Shown here piece by piece: positions 17,207 to 26,284 of a DNA stretch of 64,000 nucleotides (the first letter of the stretch is position 1; every line of letters starts with the position of its first letter). The notes below the pieces were generated by a model that saw only the letters and a program-made list of their open reading frames with translations, made no database searches and was not told the origin of the DNA. Origin of the DNA: Arachidicoccus sp. GTDB lineage: Bacteria; Bacteroidota; Bacteroidia; Chitinophagales; Chitinophagaceae. Made by a program: the position numbers and the translations under genes. The stretch lies in the NCBI GenBank assembly GCA_028283605.1, contig JAPWKH010000012.1, positions 1 to 64,000 on the forward strand, read 5' to 3'.

Positions 17207-18784
17207 TTACCACCCCGAATTTTGTACAAGATTTTTATTGATGTCTATTTCACTTTGCGGAATAGCCCATAAATAATCTCGGGATGCGTTAAAAGATCTC
17301 GTCTCTATTTTTACATTAGAACCATAATCAGTTCTACTTGCGTCAAAATAATTATATATACCATACGCTGTTCCGTTCATAACGCTATCTGCAATTTTCC
17401 ATCTTCTTATATCAAATAATCTAAATGGTTCCAATGCTAATTCTACACGACGTTCTCTTCTCACCAATGTTCTTAATGATGTTTGGTTGGAATAATTTTC
17501 CTGAGTAACGTCCGGCATTGCTACATCAGCCCTTTCTCTTATTTTATTAATAGCATCATATACAGATTGATCTATATCCCCGGCCTCTATTTTACCCTCC
17601 GCATAAATTAATAAAATCTCTGCGTAGCGCATTAATATTTCATCATTCCCCGAATTATCGTTCCAGTCTCCTGATATTTCTGCAGGAATATATTTTCTAA
17701 AATAAAAACCGCTTGGTGATCCTAATCCTATTCTATCTAAAGATGTTGAGGACGTAACGTTAATAGTTACATCATTTACTACCGCTCCCGGCAATATAAT
17801 GGTATATCCCAAACGAGGGTCTCTGTTTACATAAGGATTAGAAGAATTATAAAGAGGGGATTCAGAAATTGTTTTACCATCTGTACATTCATATGCATCT
17901 GCAAGTGCTTCTAATGGGACCATGTCGTTCCATCCTGTTAAAGATGGTGGGGCAATCCAAGATACAACTCCATGTTTTTGGCTATTGGCTGTAGTAGAAT
18001 AAGTAGCAGCAAGTATAATTTCTGTGCTATTTTTATTGGTGCCATCAAAAATGCTTAGAAACCCATTTTGTTCAATACTGTAAACGCCTAAATCCATTAC
18101 CTGTTTTGCAGCAGCAGCTGCGTCAGCCCATTGCTCGTTATACAATAGAACCCTGGCTTTCAATCCTAATGCTGCACCTTTAGTAACTCTTCCTAAATCT
18201 GCAGAAGTTGGTAAATCATCAGCAATTTCATTTAATTCAGAAAGGATGAAATTCACTATTTCTTCTTTAGAAGTCTTTGACACATCTAAAGAATCAGAAG
18301 AAGGAGTTTTTGTCAACAAAGGTACATCTCCATAAAATCCTATCAATTGCTGATAAAAATATGCACGAATAAATCTTGCCTGTGCTTTATAATTTGCTAT
18401 TGTTGAAGAATCAACACCGGTAACTTTGTCTATATTGTCTAACACATTATTAGTGGCTGCAATCCCTTTATAAAAAATTGTCCAAAATGTAGAAAATGCT
18501 CCGGTTGCGGTTGTTGCAGATCCATTGCCGATAGATGGAATATCTATAGGCCACGTAGTTAAACAAAATGCATCATCGGTAGTTGTAGAAAGAAAAATAT
18601 CATTATCAATATCTCTCAAATATGTATAACACCCTGTAATAGCCTTTTCTATATCAGATTCCGAAGTCCAATAATTACTTGTAGAGCTTGAATCTAATGG
18701 TTGCTTGTCTAATAATTTACTACATCCAGTAAAAGCTAAAAAAAATATTATTAAATAAAAATATCTAAAAGAATTATGATTCAT
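17207..18784 (-). CDS. SusD/RagB-family outer-membrane glycan-binding lipoprotein
   Basis: SusD proteins form the lid of the SusC channel and bind glycans at the cell surface. This 525-aa protein has a lipoprotein signal with the acceptor Cys21 (FLAFTGCSKLLD). The RagB/SusD helical fold is seen in ARFIRAYFYQQLIGFYGDVPLL, ALGLKARVLLYNEQWADAA and the C-terminal RRERRVELALEPFRLFDIRRW segment, all read in pieces. It ends with the usual IPQSEIDINKNLVQNSGW. The gene starts 11 bp after the stop of the SusC gene and must be cotranscribed with it. Confidence 0.96.
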   Translation of the reverse strand: MNHNSFRYFYLIIFFLAFTGCSKLLDKQPLDSSSTSNYWTSESDIEKAITGCYTYLRDIDNDIFLSTTTDDAFCLTTWPIDIPSIGNGSATTATGAFSTFWTIFYKGIAATNNVLDNIDKVTGVDSSTIANYKAQARFIRAYFYQQLIGFYGDVPLLTKTPSSDSLDVSKTSKEEIVNFILSELNEIADDLPTSADLGRVTKGAALGLKARVLLYNEQWADAAAAAKQVMDLGVYSIEQNGFLSIFDGTNKNSTEIILAATYSTTANSQKHGVVSWIAPPSLTGWNDMVPLEALADAYECTDGKTISESPLYNSSNPYVNRDPRLGYTIILPGAVVNDVTINVTSSTSLDRIGLGSPSGFYFRKYIPAEISGDWNDNSGNDEILMRYAEILLIYAEGKIEAGDIDQSVYDAINKIRERADVAMPDVTQENYSNQTSLRTLVRRERRVELALEPFRLFDIRRWKIADSVMNGTAYGIYNYFDASRTDYGSNVKIETRSFNASRDYLWAIPQSEIDINKNLVQNSGW

Positions 18785-18795
18785 TACGAATAGAT

Positions 18796-21700
18796 TTAAA
18801 AGTTAAGATTTAAGCCAAATGTTATGGTTCTTACTTGCGGATAATAACGATTGTCATTGGGCGCTTCAGGATCAATATCTTTCTCTAACTTTGTAATTGT
18901 AAATAAGTTTGATGCAGATGTATATATTCTAAGTCCGGTAAAGCCGGCTTTCTTAAACCATGTGTCAGGGAATTTATATCCAAGTTGAACGCTTTTTAAC
19001 CGTAAGTATGCTCCGCTGCGAATCCAATAAGAAGATGATAAATAATTTTGACTCCCTGTACTTAATCTTGGAAAAGTGGCGTTCGTATTATCTTCCGTCC
19101 ATGAATCTAAATGCATCTTTTTGAAATTACCAGTATTCGACGTAGGAGCCTTATCCATATTTCTTACGTATACGTCTTCTTTTCCTACTCCTTGAAATAA
19201 GGCACTTATGTCAAACCTTTTATATGTAGCACTTAAATTAATGGCATATGTATATCTTGGTATTTGGCTGCCAATATAAACCCTATCATCATCATCAATT
19301 ACACCATCCCCATTCTGATCTTTATATTTGATATCACCGGCAGATGTGCCTGTTGCTTGAGTAGCATGATTTGACACATCTTGTTCAGAACTGAAAAGAC
19401 CTTCAGCCTTATATCCATAAAAAGAACCAATTGGTAATCCTGTATAATATGCCTGATAAATATCATTAGAACTTGCTATATAATCCGCACCTTTCATATC
19501 AGTCACTCTGTTAATTACATCAGACATATTTAAACCTATGTTATATTCGAAATCTTTTCCAATGCTATTATGATAATTTGCGGAAAACTCCCATCCTTTA
19601 TTTCTAACGCTTCCTGCATTTGAGTAGGGAGCTGTTAGCCCGGTTGTTAAGGGTATCGGTAGCTGTAACAAAATATCTTTTGTATTTTTTACATAATAGT
19701 CAAGAGTTATATCTAAATTTTTATTAAGAACTGTCATATCTAATCCGATGTCCCACATTTTCGTTGTCTCCCATGATAGGGATGCTGATGGATATGAGCT
19801 TAATAATGCAGCAGTATTTAAAGTCCCGCCAAATGGATAGCTTGATGAGAAGCTATAAGTTGATTGATAAGGATAATTCGAAGATGTATTATCGTTACCT
19901 AATTGTCCCCAAGAACCTCTTAGCTTCAATTCTTGAAATATTTTCTGATCTTCCATAAATTTTTCTGCACCTATACGCCAACCTGCAGAGAATGATGGGA
20001 AAGTACCCCATCTTTGCCCATCGGCAAATCTTGAAGAACCATCATGTCTAATATTTGCCTCTAATAAATATTTATTTGCAAAAGAGTAATTGACCCGCCC
20101 AAAATATGATAATAGTCCATATTCATCAGCAGTACCTGTAGTAGATTGCCCATTTTCTGACCCCGAATTAATTTCTTCTAATTCTCCGTTCGGAATACTT
20201 GTTCTATAACCTGTTAATGCATCATCTTTTTTAGACAAGTAAGAAGTCCCTAACAATACATGAAAAGAATGTTTATTTGTATTAAAAGTATAATCTGCCA
20301 AGCCCTGAAAATTTTTGAACCAATTATCGGCATATTCTTTAGTAATAGAATTTGTGCCTAATGTAGATAGATATTCATGTGGCGTTGTAAAGAAGTCGTA
20401 AAAGTCCAAGGCCTTAGTATGTAGACTATTATAATCAGTCGTATAATTAACCGATGCAATACCACTCAAAATCAATCCCTTTATTACTTTATAGTCTGCA
20501 CGGAAATTACCTGTTATCAAATTGTCATTGTATTTATAAATGCCGCCTTCTTTTTGCATACGTACGATAGAACTTCCCCAGGTTCCATCACTGTATCTAT
20601 TAACTATTAATGGTGAATTGTTTACACTTTGAAACTGATACCAAGCCGATCCTGCTCCAATATCCTGTGGCTCTGTACGTTTAGAAAGACGTGCAGCCAT
20701 GTCTGCACTGAAAGTTAACCGAGGAGTAATAGTAATATCAGTATTTAATCGTACGGTAACACGATCAAAATTCATATTAGTAATTAACCCATTTTGACCG
20801 AAATAGTTGGTTGAAAATCTATACTTAACGTTATCAGAACCTCCTGCAACGCCAATGCTGTGCTGTTGTTGAAAACCATCTCCTGTTAATATTAATCTTG
20901 CCCAGTCATTATCAGGATATAGATCAGTATTACGATTTGGATTATTATATTGTGCTATTGCTGAATCAGAAAATATTGCAGAACCACCTGAATTTTCGTA
21001 TGTTAAATTCATCAGCTTCATAAAATCCTGCGCTCCTACAAAATCAGAAATATGTGCAGCACTCTGCCATCCAAAATAATTACTATAATTTACTTTAGGT
21101 TTATTATTACTTGATCCACGTTTTGTGGTTACTAAAATCACACCATTGGCTGCTCTTACTCCGTATATGGATGATGCAGCCGCATCTTTCAAAACTGTAA
21201 CATTGGCTATATCATTTGCATCTATATCATTAATACTCATCTGTACGCCATCAACAAGGACTAGTGGGTCATTATCGTTCAAAGTTCCTATTCCTCTAAT
21301 TCTAATAGTTCCCTGATCACTTCCCGGTTGCCCACTACTTTGTGTTACAGTCACACCAGGCATTGTGCCTTGCAATGCTACAGATACTTGTCCTACAGGC
21401 TTCCAATTAATATCTTTATCTCCATTAATTGAGGAAATTGCACCTGTTAAATTTATTTTTTTCTGCTTGCCATACCCAACGATAACCACATCACTTAAAC
21501 TTCCCTGAGCAACTTTTAATACTACATTTACATTAGTTTGATCTCCTATTAAAATTTCTTGGGTAAGAAATCCTATTCTTGATATAATTATTATGGCATT
21601 TGTGTCTTTAACAGATAATTCAAAATTACCAGACGAATCACTTGTTGTTCCATTTGTAGTTCCTTTTTCAATTATCGTAGCACCCTCAATAGCGATTCCG

Positions 21701-22113
21701 TTTTCATCTCTAACTTTTCCAGAAATAGTGTTTTTATAAAATTGAGATGCAGGATAGGGAACTATGGCTACCTGATTGGAATCAATAATCTTATAGTCTA
21801 ATCCCGTCCCAAATAATACCTGAGATAACACTTCTGTAAACGGCCTGTTTGATGCACTTAGTGTTATTTTTTGATTTTTGGGAAACAAATCCTCACTATA
21901 AACGATTCTTACATGTGAAGATTTCTGAAGCAGGGATAACGTCTTTCCCACATTTGTATTTTTTATCTCCAAACTTATCTTCTTCTGCGTGTAAACCTTC
22001 GCAGAAACTGTAAGAGAAGTAACTAATGTCAATGCAATGACCCATTGCGCCATTATTATAAATTTTAATATTCGTTTACGACATAGCGGTATGAAAAAAG
22101 TATTTTTCTTCAT
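18796..22113 (-). CDS. SusC/RagA-family TonB-dependent transporter with STN signalling domain
   Basis: This 1105-aa outer-membrane importer has a cleavable signal preceded by a long N-terminal stretch (1-38). An STN domain (about 45-118, LSLLQKSSHVRIVY, LFGTGLDYKI) can talk to FecR in the periplasm. A carboxypeptidase-like regulatory domain follows (ISGKVRDENGIAIEGATI), then the SusC plug signature (DVVIVGYGKQKKINLTGAIS), the plug with IRGIGTLNDNDPLVLVDGV, and a 22-strand barrel ending in the aromatic TFGLNLNF. The presence of STN and of a sigma/FecR pair in the same locus implies that substrate transport switches on the operon. A 690-bp gap with a hairpin in the leader precedes it. Confidence 0.96.
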   Translation of the reverse strand: MKKNTFFIPLCRKRILKFIIMAQWVIALTLVTSLTVSAKVYTQKKISLEIKNTNVGKTLSLLQKSSHVRIVYSEDLFPKNQKITLSASNRPFTEVLSQVLFGTGLDYKIIDSNQVAIVPYPASQFYKNTISGKVRDENGIAIEGATIIEKGTTNGTTSDSSGNFELSVKDTNAIIIISRIGFLTQEILIGDQTNVNVVLKVAQGSLSDVVIVGYGKQKKINLTGAISSINGDKDINWKPVGQVSVALQGTMPGVTVTQSSGQPGSDQGTIRIRGIGTLNDNDPLVLVDGVQMSINDIDANDIANVTVLKDAAASSIYGVRAANGVILVTTKRGSSNNKPKVNYSNYFGWQSAAHISDFVGAQDFMKLMNLTYENSGGSAIFSDSAIAQYNNPNRNTDLYPDNDWARLILTGDGFQQQHSIGVAGGSDNVKYRFSTNYFGQNGLITNMNFDRVTVRLNTDITITPRLTFSADMAARLSKRTEPQDIGAGSAWYQFQSVNNSPLIVNRYSDGTWGSSIVRMQKEGGIYKYNDNLITGNFRADYKVIKGLILSGIASVNYTTDYNSLHTKALDFYDFFTTPHEYLSTLGTNSITKEYADNWFKNFQGLADYTFNTNKHSFHVLLGTSYLSKKDDALTGYRTSIPNGELEEINSGSENGQSTTGTADEYGLLSYFGRVNYSFANKYLLEANIRHDGSSRFADGQRWGTFPSFSAGWRIGAEKFMEDQKIFQELKLRGSWGQLGNDNTSSNYPYQSTYSFSSSYPFGGTLNTAALLSSYPSASLSWETTKMWDIGLDMTVLNKNLDITLDYYVKNTKDILLQLPIPLTTGLTAPYSNAGSVRNKGWEFSANYHNSIGKDFEYNIGLNMSDVINRVTDMKGADYIASSNDIYQAYYTGLPIGSFYGYKAEGLFSSEQDVSNHATQATGTSAGDIKYKDQNGDGVIDDDDRVYIGSQIPRYTYAINLSATYKRFDISALFQGVGKEDVYVRNMDKAPTSNTGNFKKMHLDSWTEDNTNATFPRLSTGSQNYLSSSYWIRSGAYLRLKSVQLGYKFPDTWFKKAGFTGLRIYTSASNLFTITKLEKDIDPEAPNDNRYYPQVRTITFGLNLNF

Positions 22114-22162
22114 AATTTTACAATGATTTTAATGGGTGACTTAATTGTCTCTCAATCATCCA

Positions 22163-22188
22163 ACGGGAAATGCTACAACATTTCCCGT
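22163..22188 (-). promoter_or_regulatory. Perfect hairpin in the susC leader
   Basis: ACGGGAAATG and CATTTCCCGT form a 10-bp perfect stem around a 6-nt loop, 50 bp before the susC start codon. No T run follows on either strand, so it is not an ordinary terminator. It may affect stability or translation of the PUL messenger. Confidence 0.5.
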
Positions 22189-22716
22189 CTTGTTAAAAGC
22201 TAATTATAAATACTAAATTTCTTTAGAACAGTATAATTTATTCAGTATTTTACCTATTTATTCTTGAGAGAATTAAAAATATTGCTATATAAAAAATTAT
22301 TAGGCATATCTCTAAATATAAAACACGTAAAGGTTAAATATTACCTAGTTTATTAAAAAATAATTATTTCTTATAAATTATATGAGCCTGCATAAATGTT
22401 ATTAGATAAAAGTTTTATGGAAGAAAGTTTGACCACTTCCTATGAAGACTACATGAGCAGCTCATAATTATCTCATATTTTCTGTCATAATCTACAGGAT
22501 AATATTCTTCCACAATCCATCTTTTATGAATGGAATTAAATGTTATTTATTTTCGCATGGCAATTTCTAATATATAACCGAACTTCTAATTAACTTCATC
22601 GTATGAGGTTAAGTTGAAATATAAGTATAAGAATTATACACCTATGAAACCTGTAGCGCCTCTTAAATTTTCTTTCAATAATATTAGCAACTATTTTTGA
22701 CTGCATTATTAATAAA
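22189..22716. other. Gene-free AT-rich spacer upstream of the first PUL
   Basis: No open frame of credible length and no RNA gene could be found on either strand in this stretch. It must contain the promoter of the PUL operon (minus strand). I saw no clear TTTG/TAnnTTTG pair, which is compatible with dependence on the ECF sigma factor. Confidence 0.5.
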
Positions 22717-22751
22717 AATCCCTGCCGAAAATTTTTATTCCGACAGGGATT
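22717..22751 (-). terminator. Intrinsic terminator of the PUR-alpha-like gene
   Basis: AATCCCTG (22717-22724) pairs with CAGGGATT (22744-22751), with further C-G pairs inside. On the minus strand the stem is followed by TTTTTATT. It lies 50 bp beyond the stop at 22803. Confidence 0.8.
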
Positions 22752-22802
22752 ATTAAGTATTTTGAAAACTTATTTCCTCTTAAAAAATTATTATTAAATC
22801 TA

Positions 22803-23324
22803 TTACCATTTATCTACATCTTCGGTAGATGATGATGTATTATCGGCAACTCCGCTTATTGATGAGGAACCGGTAAATTTGTCAGTCGTAGTACTTTCCG
22901 GAAATTCATTTTTATCCGTATCCGCAGCGCTTGTTACATCTTGCTTAGGAGAAATTTCTTCTGCTTTACTTTCATCACTTTGTACAGTAGTTGAAGAATC
23001 AGCAGGGCTATACGGACTATCCGCATTGTCATGATTAAAGGCATCAAAATCATAATCCGGCATCAATTCTGTTTTAATATAATCCACAGCTTCATTCAAC
23101 CCTTTCACAAACTTGTTGAAATCTTCTTTATACAGAAAAATCTTGTGCCTGTCGTAGCCGTCTTCATTAAACCTTTTACGGCTTTCCGTAATAATCAGGT
23201 AATAATCATTTCCTTTCGTTTCACGAACGTCAAAAAAATAAGTTCTTCTTTTTCCCGCCTTTAAACGTTTGCTATAAACGCTGTCCTGTTTTTTTTCGTT
23301 ATGACCGTACTCCAAAATCAACAA
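22803..23324 (-). CDS. PUR-alpha-like nucleic-acid-binding protein (DUF3276)
   Basis: Bacteroidota encode short PUR-domain proteins that bind single-stranded DNA or RNA. Residues 5-90 match that fold: SVYSKRLKAGKRRTYFFDVR, NDYYLIITESRKRF and KIFLYKEDFNKF, followed by a helix. The remaining 80 residues are a low-complexity, acidic Ser/Thr/Asp tail, probably disordered. The reading frame begins with TTG codons and no ATG. Family members usually begin just before EYG, so the TTG at 23313-23315 is the more likely start than the one at 23324. Nothing in the context suggests a pathway. Confidence 0.8.
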   Translation of the reverse strand: MLILEYGHNEKKQDSVYSKRLKAGKRRTYFFDVRETKGNDYYLIITESRKRFNEDGYDRHKIFLYKEDFNKFVKGLNEAVDYIKTELMPDYDFDAFNHDNADSPYSPADSSTTVQSDESKAEEISPKQDVTSAADTDKNEFPESTTTDKFTGSSSISGVADNTSSSTEDVDKW

Positions 23325-23494
23325 AATTTAGTGGAATTAATTCTATTCAATTATCCTCACAAATATAATGTTGTTTTCATTTAACCAAAAGAAAACCTAT
23401 TATTTTTTTAACAGATAAATATACAATTCGGAAGAAGCAGAGAAAGAACAATTAATGCAAGCCGATAATTTTAAAATTAAAATATCTTCGCGGA

Positions 23495-24634
23495 ATGTCA
23501 TCATTGCAATTTACAGATCAAATTTTTGATAAAGAATCTAATGCGCGTGCAGGAAAAATAATTACCGATCACGGAGAAATACTTACGCCGATTTTTATGC
23601 CGGTAGGCACTGCCGGAAGCGTTAAAGCCGTAAACCAGCAGCAATTGAAAAATATTGTGAAGGCTCAAATTATATTAGGCAATACTTATCATCTTTATCT
23701 AAGGCCGGGCGTAGAAATATTGGAACAAGCCGGCGGGTTGCATAAATTTAACGGCTGGGATAAACCGATCTTAACGGATAGCGGCGGTTATCAGGTCTTT
23801 TCCTTGTCCAGCACAAGAAAAATTACTGAAGAGGGCGTTATCTTCCAATCTCACATAGACGGCAGCCGGCATTTATTTTCTCCCGAAAAAGTAATGGATA
23901 TTGAGAGAAGTATTGGCGCCGATATTATGATGGCTTTTGATGAATGCCCGCCTGCAGGTTGCGAATATATTTATGCAAAAAAAAGCATGGAATTAACGCA
24001 CCGCTGGCTCGACAGATGTATTGCACGAATGAATGAAACGGAAGATAAATACGGCTATACGCAAAATTTATTTCCTATTGTACAAGGCAACACTTTTAAG
24101 GATCTGCGTACAGAATCTGCACATTATATTGCGTCTAAAAATGCAGCCGGTAATGCTATTGGTGGATTGAGCGTGGGCGAGCCTGAAGAAGTAATGTATG
24201 AATTTACTGCGCTATGCTGCAACATTCTTCCAAAAGATAAGCCTCGCTATTTAATGGGCGTAGGCACACCTTGGAATATTTTGGAATCCATTGCTTTGGG
24301 CGTAGATATGTTTGATTGTGTAATGCCTACACGCAACGGCCGCAATGGTATGTTGTTTACAACCGAAGGCGTTATTAATATTAAAAATAAAAAATGGGCT
24401 ACGGATTTTTCTCCGATAGATGAGGGATTTACGTGCGAAACAAGTAATTATTATTCCAAAGCTTATTTAAGACACTTATTTGTAAGCCAGGAAATACTTG
24501 CACTTGAATTGGCAAGTTTGCAAAATCTTTCTTTTTATTTATGGCTTGTAAGCGAAGCTAGAAACCATATTATTTACGGCGATTTTTCTTCATGGAAAAA
24601 AGAGATGGTTCAGAAATTGAAACGAAGATTATAA
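23495..24634 (+). CDS. tgt: tRNA-guanine transglycosylase
   Basis: It exchanges guanine 34 for a queuosine precursor in tRNAs with GUN anticodons. The 379-aa protein shows the TGT barrel: TPIFMPVGTAGSVKAV, NTYHLYLRPG, TDSGGYQVFSL, the catalytic-base motif MAFDECPP (about 150), GLSVGEP and DCVMPTRNGRNG, which contains the nucleophile region. Length and order are normal. The zinc site is odd: where the family has C-x-C-x2-C and, later, a His, this protein has F-x-C-x2-S and Gln (LASLQNL), so three of four ligands are absent. That may be a lineage trait. It converges with an MFS gene whose stop is 18 bp away. Confidence 0.96.
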   Translation: MSSLQFTDQIFDKESNARAGKIITDHGEILTPIFMPVGTAGSVKAVNQQQLKNIVKAQIILGNTYHLYLRPGVEILEQAGGLHKFNGWDKPILTDSGGYQVFSLSSTRKITEEGVIFQSHIDGSRHLFSPEKVMDIERSIGADIMMAFDECPPAGCEYIYAKKSMELTHRWLDRCIARMNETEDKYGYTQNLFPIVQGNTFKDLRTESAHYIASKNAAGNAIGGLSVGEPEEVMYEFTALCCNILPKDKPRYLMGVGTPWNILESIALGVDMFDCVMPTRNGRNGMLFTTEGVINIKNKKWATDFSPIDEGFTCETSNYYSKAYLRHLFVSQEILALELASLQNLSFYLWLVSEARNHIIYGDFSSWKKEMVQKLKRRL

Positions 24635-24652
24635 AATTATTTTTAAAATTTT

Positions 24653-25867
24653 TTATTCTTCCACAAAATTCAAATCATTACCGAAACTTTCTTTCAGCCT
24701 GCTTAAAGCATATATCGCAATTGCATAAAGAATAAACAACATTGCGAAAGCGGAATTAATCAGATTAAACTTCTTTAGCAATAAATCGAAAATCCATGTA
24801 ATGGGAATTAATGCGCCGCGTACAAAATTCGGTACACTTGTGGTAACCGTTGCACGCATATTAGTGCCGAATTGTTCGGATGCAATGGTTACAAAATTTG
24901 CCCAATAGCCAGAACCTATTCCGATAAGAAATGAAAGCCAGTTCATCTCGCTTTGCGTAATGCCTTTGTAACACAAATAAATACTGCAAACAATTAGGGA
25001 AAGAATATTAAAAATATACAATACTTTTTTTCGCGAACGAAAGATTTGCGCTAATAATCCTGCAATCAAATCACCTACAGAAATACCAATATATGCAAAC
25101 ATGATTGCTGCACCTGCATCCAGTATTTTCGGGGCTTCCAGCGCTTTTCCAAATTCCGGTGCCTGCGTTAATAAAATACCTACAACAAACCAAAAAGGCA
25201 ATCCGATAAGAATACATTTTATGAATCTTCCGAATCGTTCTTTATTATTGAAAAGCATTGCAAGGTTTCCTTTGCGTACCGCTGTATTGGTAAGATTTTT
25301 ATACAAGCCGGATTCCGCAACTCCTATACGAAGCAGCAACAATACAAATCCTAAAATACCGCCAACAAGATAAGCTTTGCGCCAATCAAAATGCTGCGCT
25401 ACTTCTTTAGCAGCAACCGCTCCAAATAAGCCGATAACTGCAACCAACATTGTTCCGTAGCCGCGTTTTTCTTTGGGCATTGTTTCGGAAATCAATGTTA
25501 TTCCCGCACCCAATTCACCAGCCAAACCCAAGCCTGCAAAGAATCGTATTAAAGCATAACTATTTTCATCATGTACAAAACTATTTATTACGTTAGACAC
25601 TGAATACAATAGTATTGATCCGAATAAAACTTTCAAACGTCCCATTCTGTCGCCAAGTACACCCCAAAGAATGCCACCGATAAGTAACCCTGCCATCTGC
25701 ATATTCAAAATATATTCGCCTGTTTGCCGCATGTCTATCGGAGCAATACCAATATCCTGAAGGCTTTTTACACGTACTATAGAAAAAATAAGCAAGTCAT
25801 AAATATCTACAAAATAGCCAAGCGATGCCACGAGGACGAGTAAGATGATGTTTCTCCTTTGGTTCAT
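24653..25867 (-). CDS. Major facilitator superfamily transporter
   Basis: This 404-aa inner-membrane carrier has about twelve hydrophobic segments. The first ends in GYFVDIYDLLIFS, with acidic residues within the membrane as in the metabolite:proton symporter and aromatic-acid/sugar branches. The loop between spans 2 and 3 carries GDRMGRLKVLFGS, the MFS signature. RFFAGLGLAGELGAGITLISE is the span-4 region and is typical of the same branch. The substrate cannot be read from the sequence. No operon partner is evident: it is convergent with tgt, and a gap with a short AT-rich region separates it from the mini-ferredoxin gene. Confidence 0.9.
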   Translation of the reverse strand: MNQRRNIILLVLVASLGYFVDIYDLLIFSIVRVKSLQDIGIAPIDMRQTGEYILNMQMAGLLIGGILWGVLGDRMGRLKVLFGSILLYSVSNVINSFVHDENSYALIRFFAGLGLAGELGAGITLISETMPKEKRGYGTMLVAVIGLFGAVAAKEVAQHFDWRKAYLVGGILGFVLLLLRIGVAESGLYKNLTNTAVRKGNLAMLFNNKERFGRFIKCILIGLPFWFVVGILLTQAPEFGKALEAPKILDAGAAIMFAYIGISVGDLIAGLLAQIFRSRKKVLYIFNILSLIVCSIYLCYKGITQSEMNWLSFLIGIGSGYWANFVTIASEQFGTNMRATVTTSVPNFVRGALIPITWIFDLLLKKFNLINSAFAMLFILYAIAIYALSRLKESFGNDLNFVEE

Positions 25868-25997
25868 GATTTAGTTAATAGTTATTAGTTTATTTGTAGC
25901 AAAGGTTATCAGACTGTTGATAAAGCGCAAAACATGCTATCAACCTAAAATAATAAGGAACCAATCCATAAATTTTTTATTTGTCAATTTGAATTAT

Positions 25998-26219
25998 TTA
26001 TATTTTCTCTTTATTAAAATAATAACTCAACGCACCGGACGGGCATTTATCAATTTGGTTTTTAATTTGATCTGTTGCTGCTGCTTCAATCGTAATCCAA
26101 GGATGCTCTTTAGGATGATAAACGTTGGGCAATGTTCTTGCACATACACCTGAATGAATACAAATTTTTGGTTGCCATACAATCGTAATTTCACTATTGG
26201 TGTATTCTTTCTTCTCCAT
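25998..26219 (-). CDS. Divergent mono-cluster 4Fe-4S protein (mini-ferredoxin)
   Basis: This small 73-aa protein has cysteines at 20, 26 and 59 in the arrangement KICIHSGVC and DKCPSGAL. Those motifs, with the intervening PWITIEAAATDQIKNQI, match the Fer4_19 type of divergent iron-sulfur domain, in which one cluster is probably held by three Cys and another ligand. Its biological partner is unknown. Start ATG 26217-26219 is preceded by a purine-poor leader, as common in this phylum. Confidence 0.85.
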   Translation of the reverse strand: MEKKEYTNSEITIVWQPKICIHSGVCARTLPNVYHPKEHPWITIEAAATDQIKNQIDKCPSGALSYYFNKEKI

Positions 26220-26284
26220 TGCAATTATATTTTAATGAAAAATATTTTGACCAAATTACAAATTTATAAATAGAAAAAAATGTA

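Noticed and set aside
22189-22716. Possible small RNA or leader peptide upstream of the first PUL
   Set aside because: No promoter-terminator pair or conserved structure could be identified beyond the one hairpin reported.
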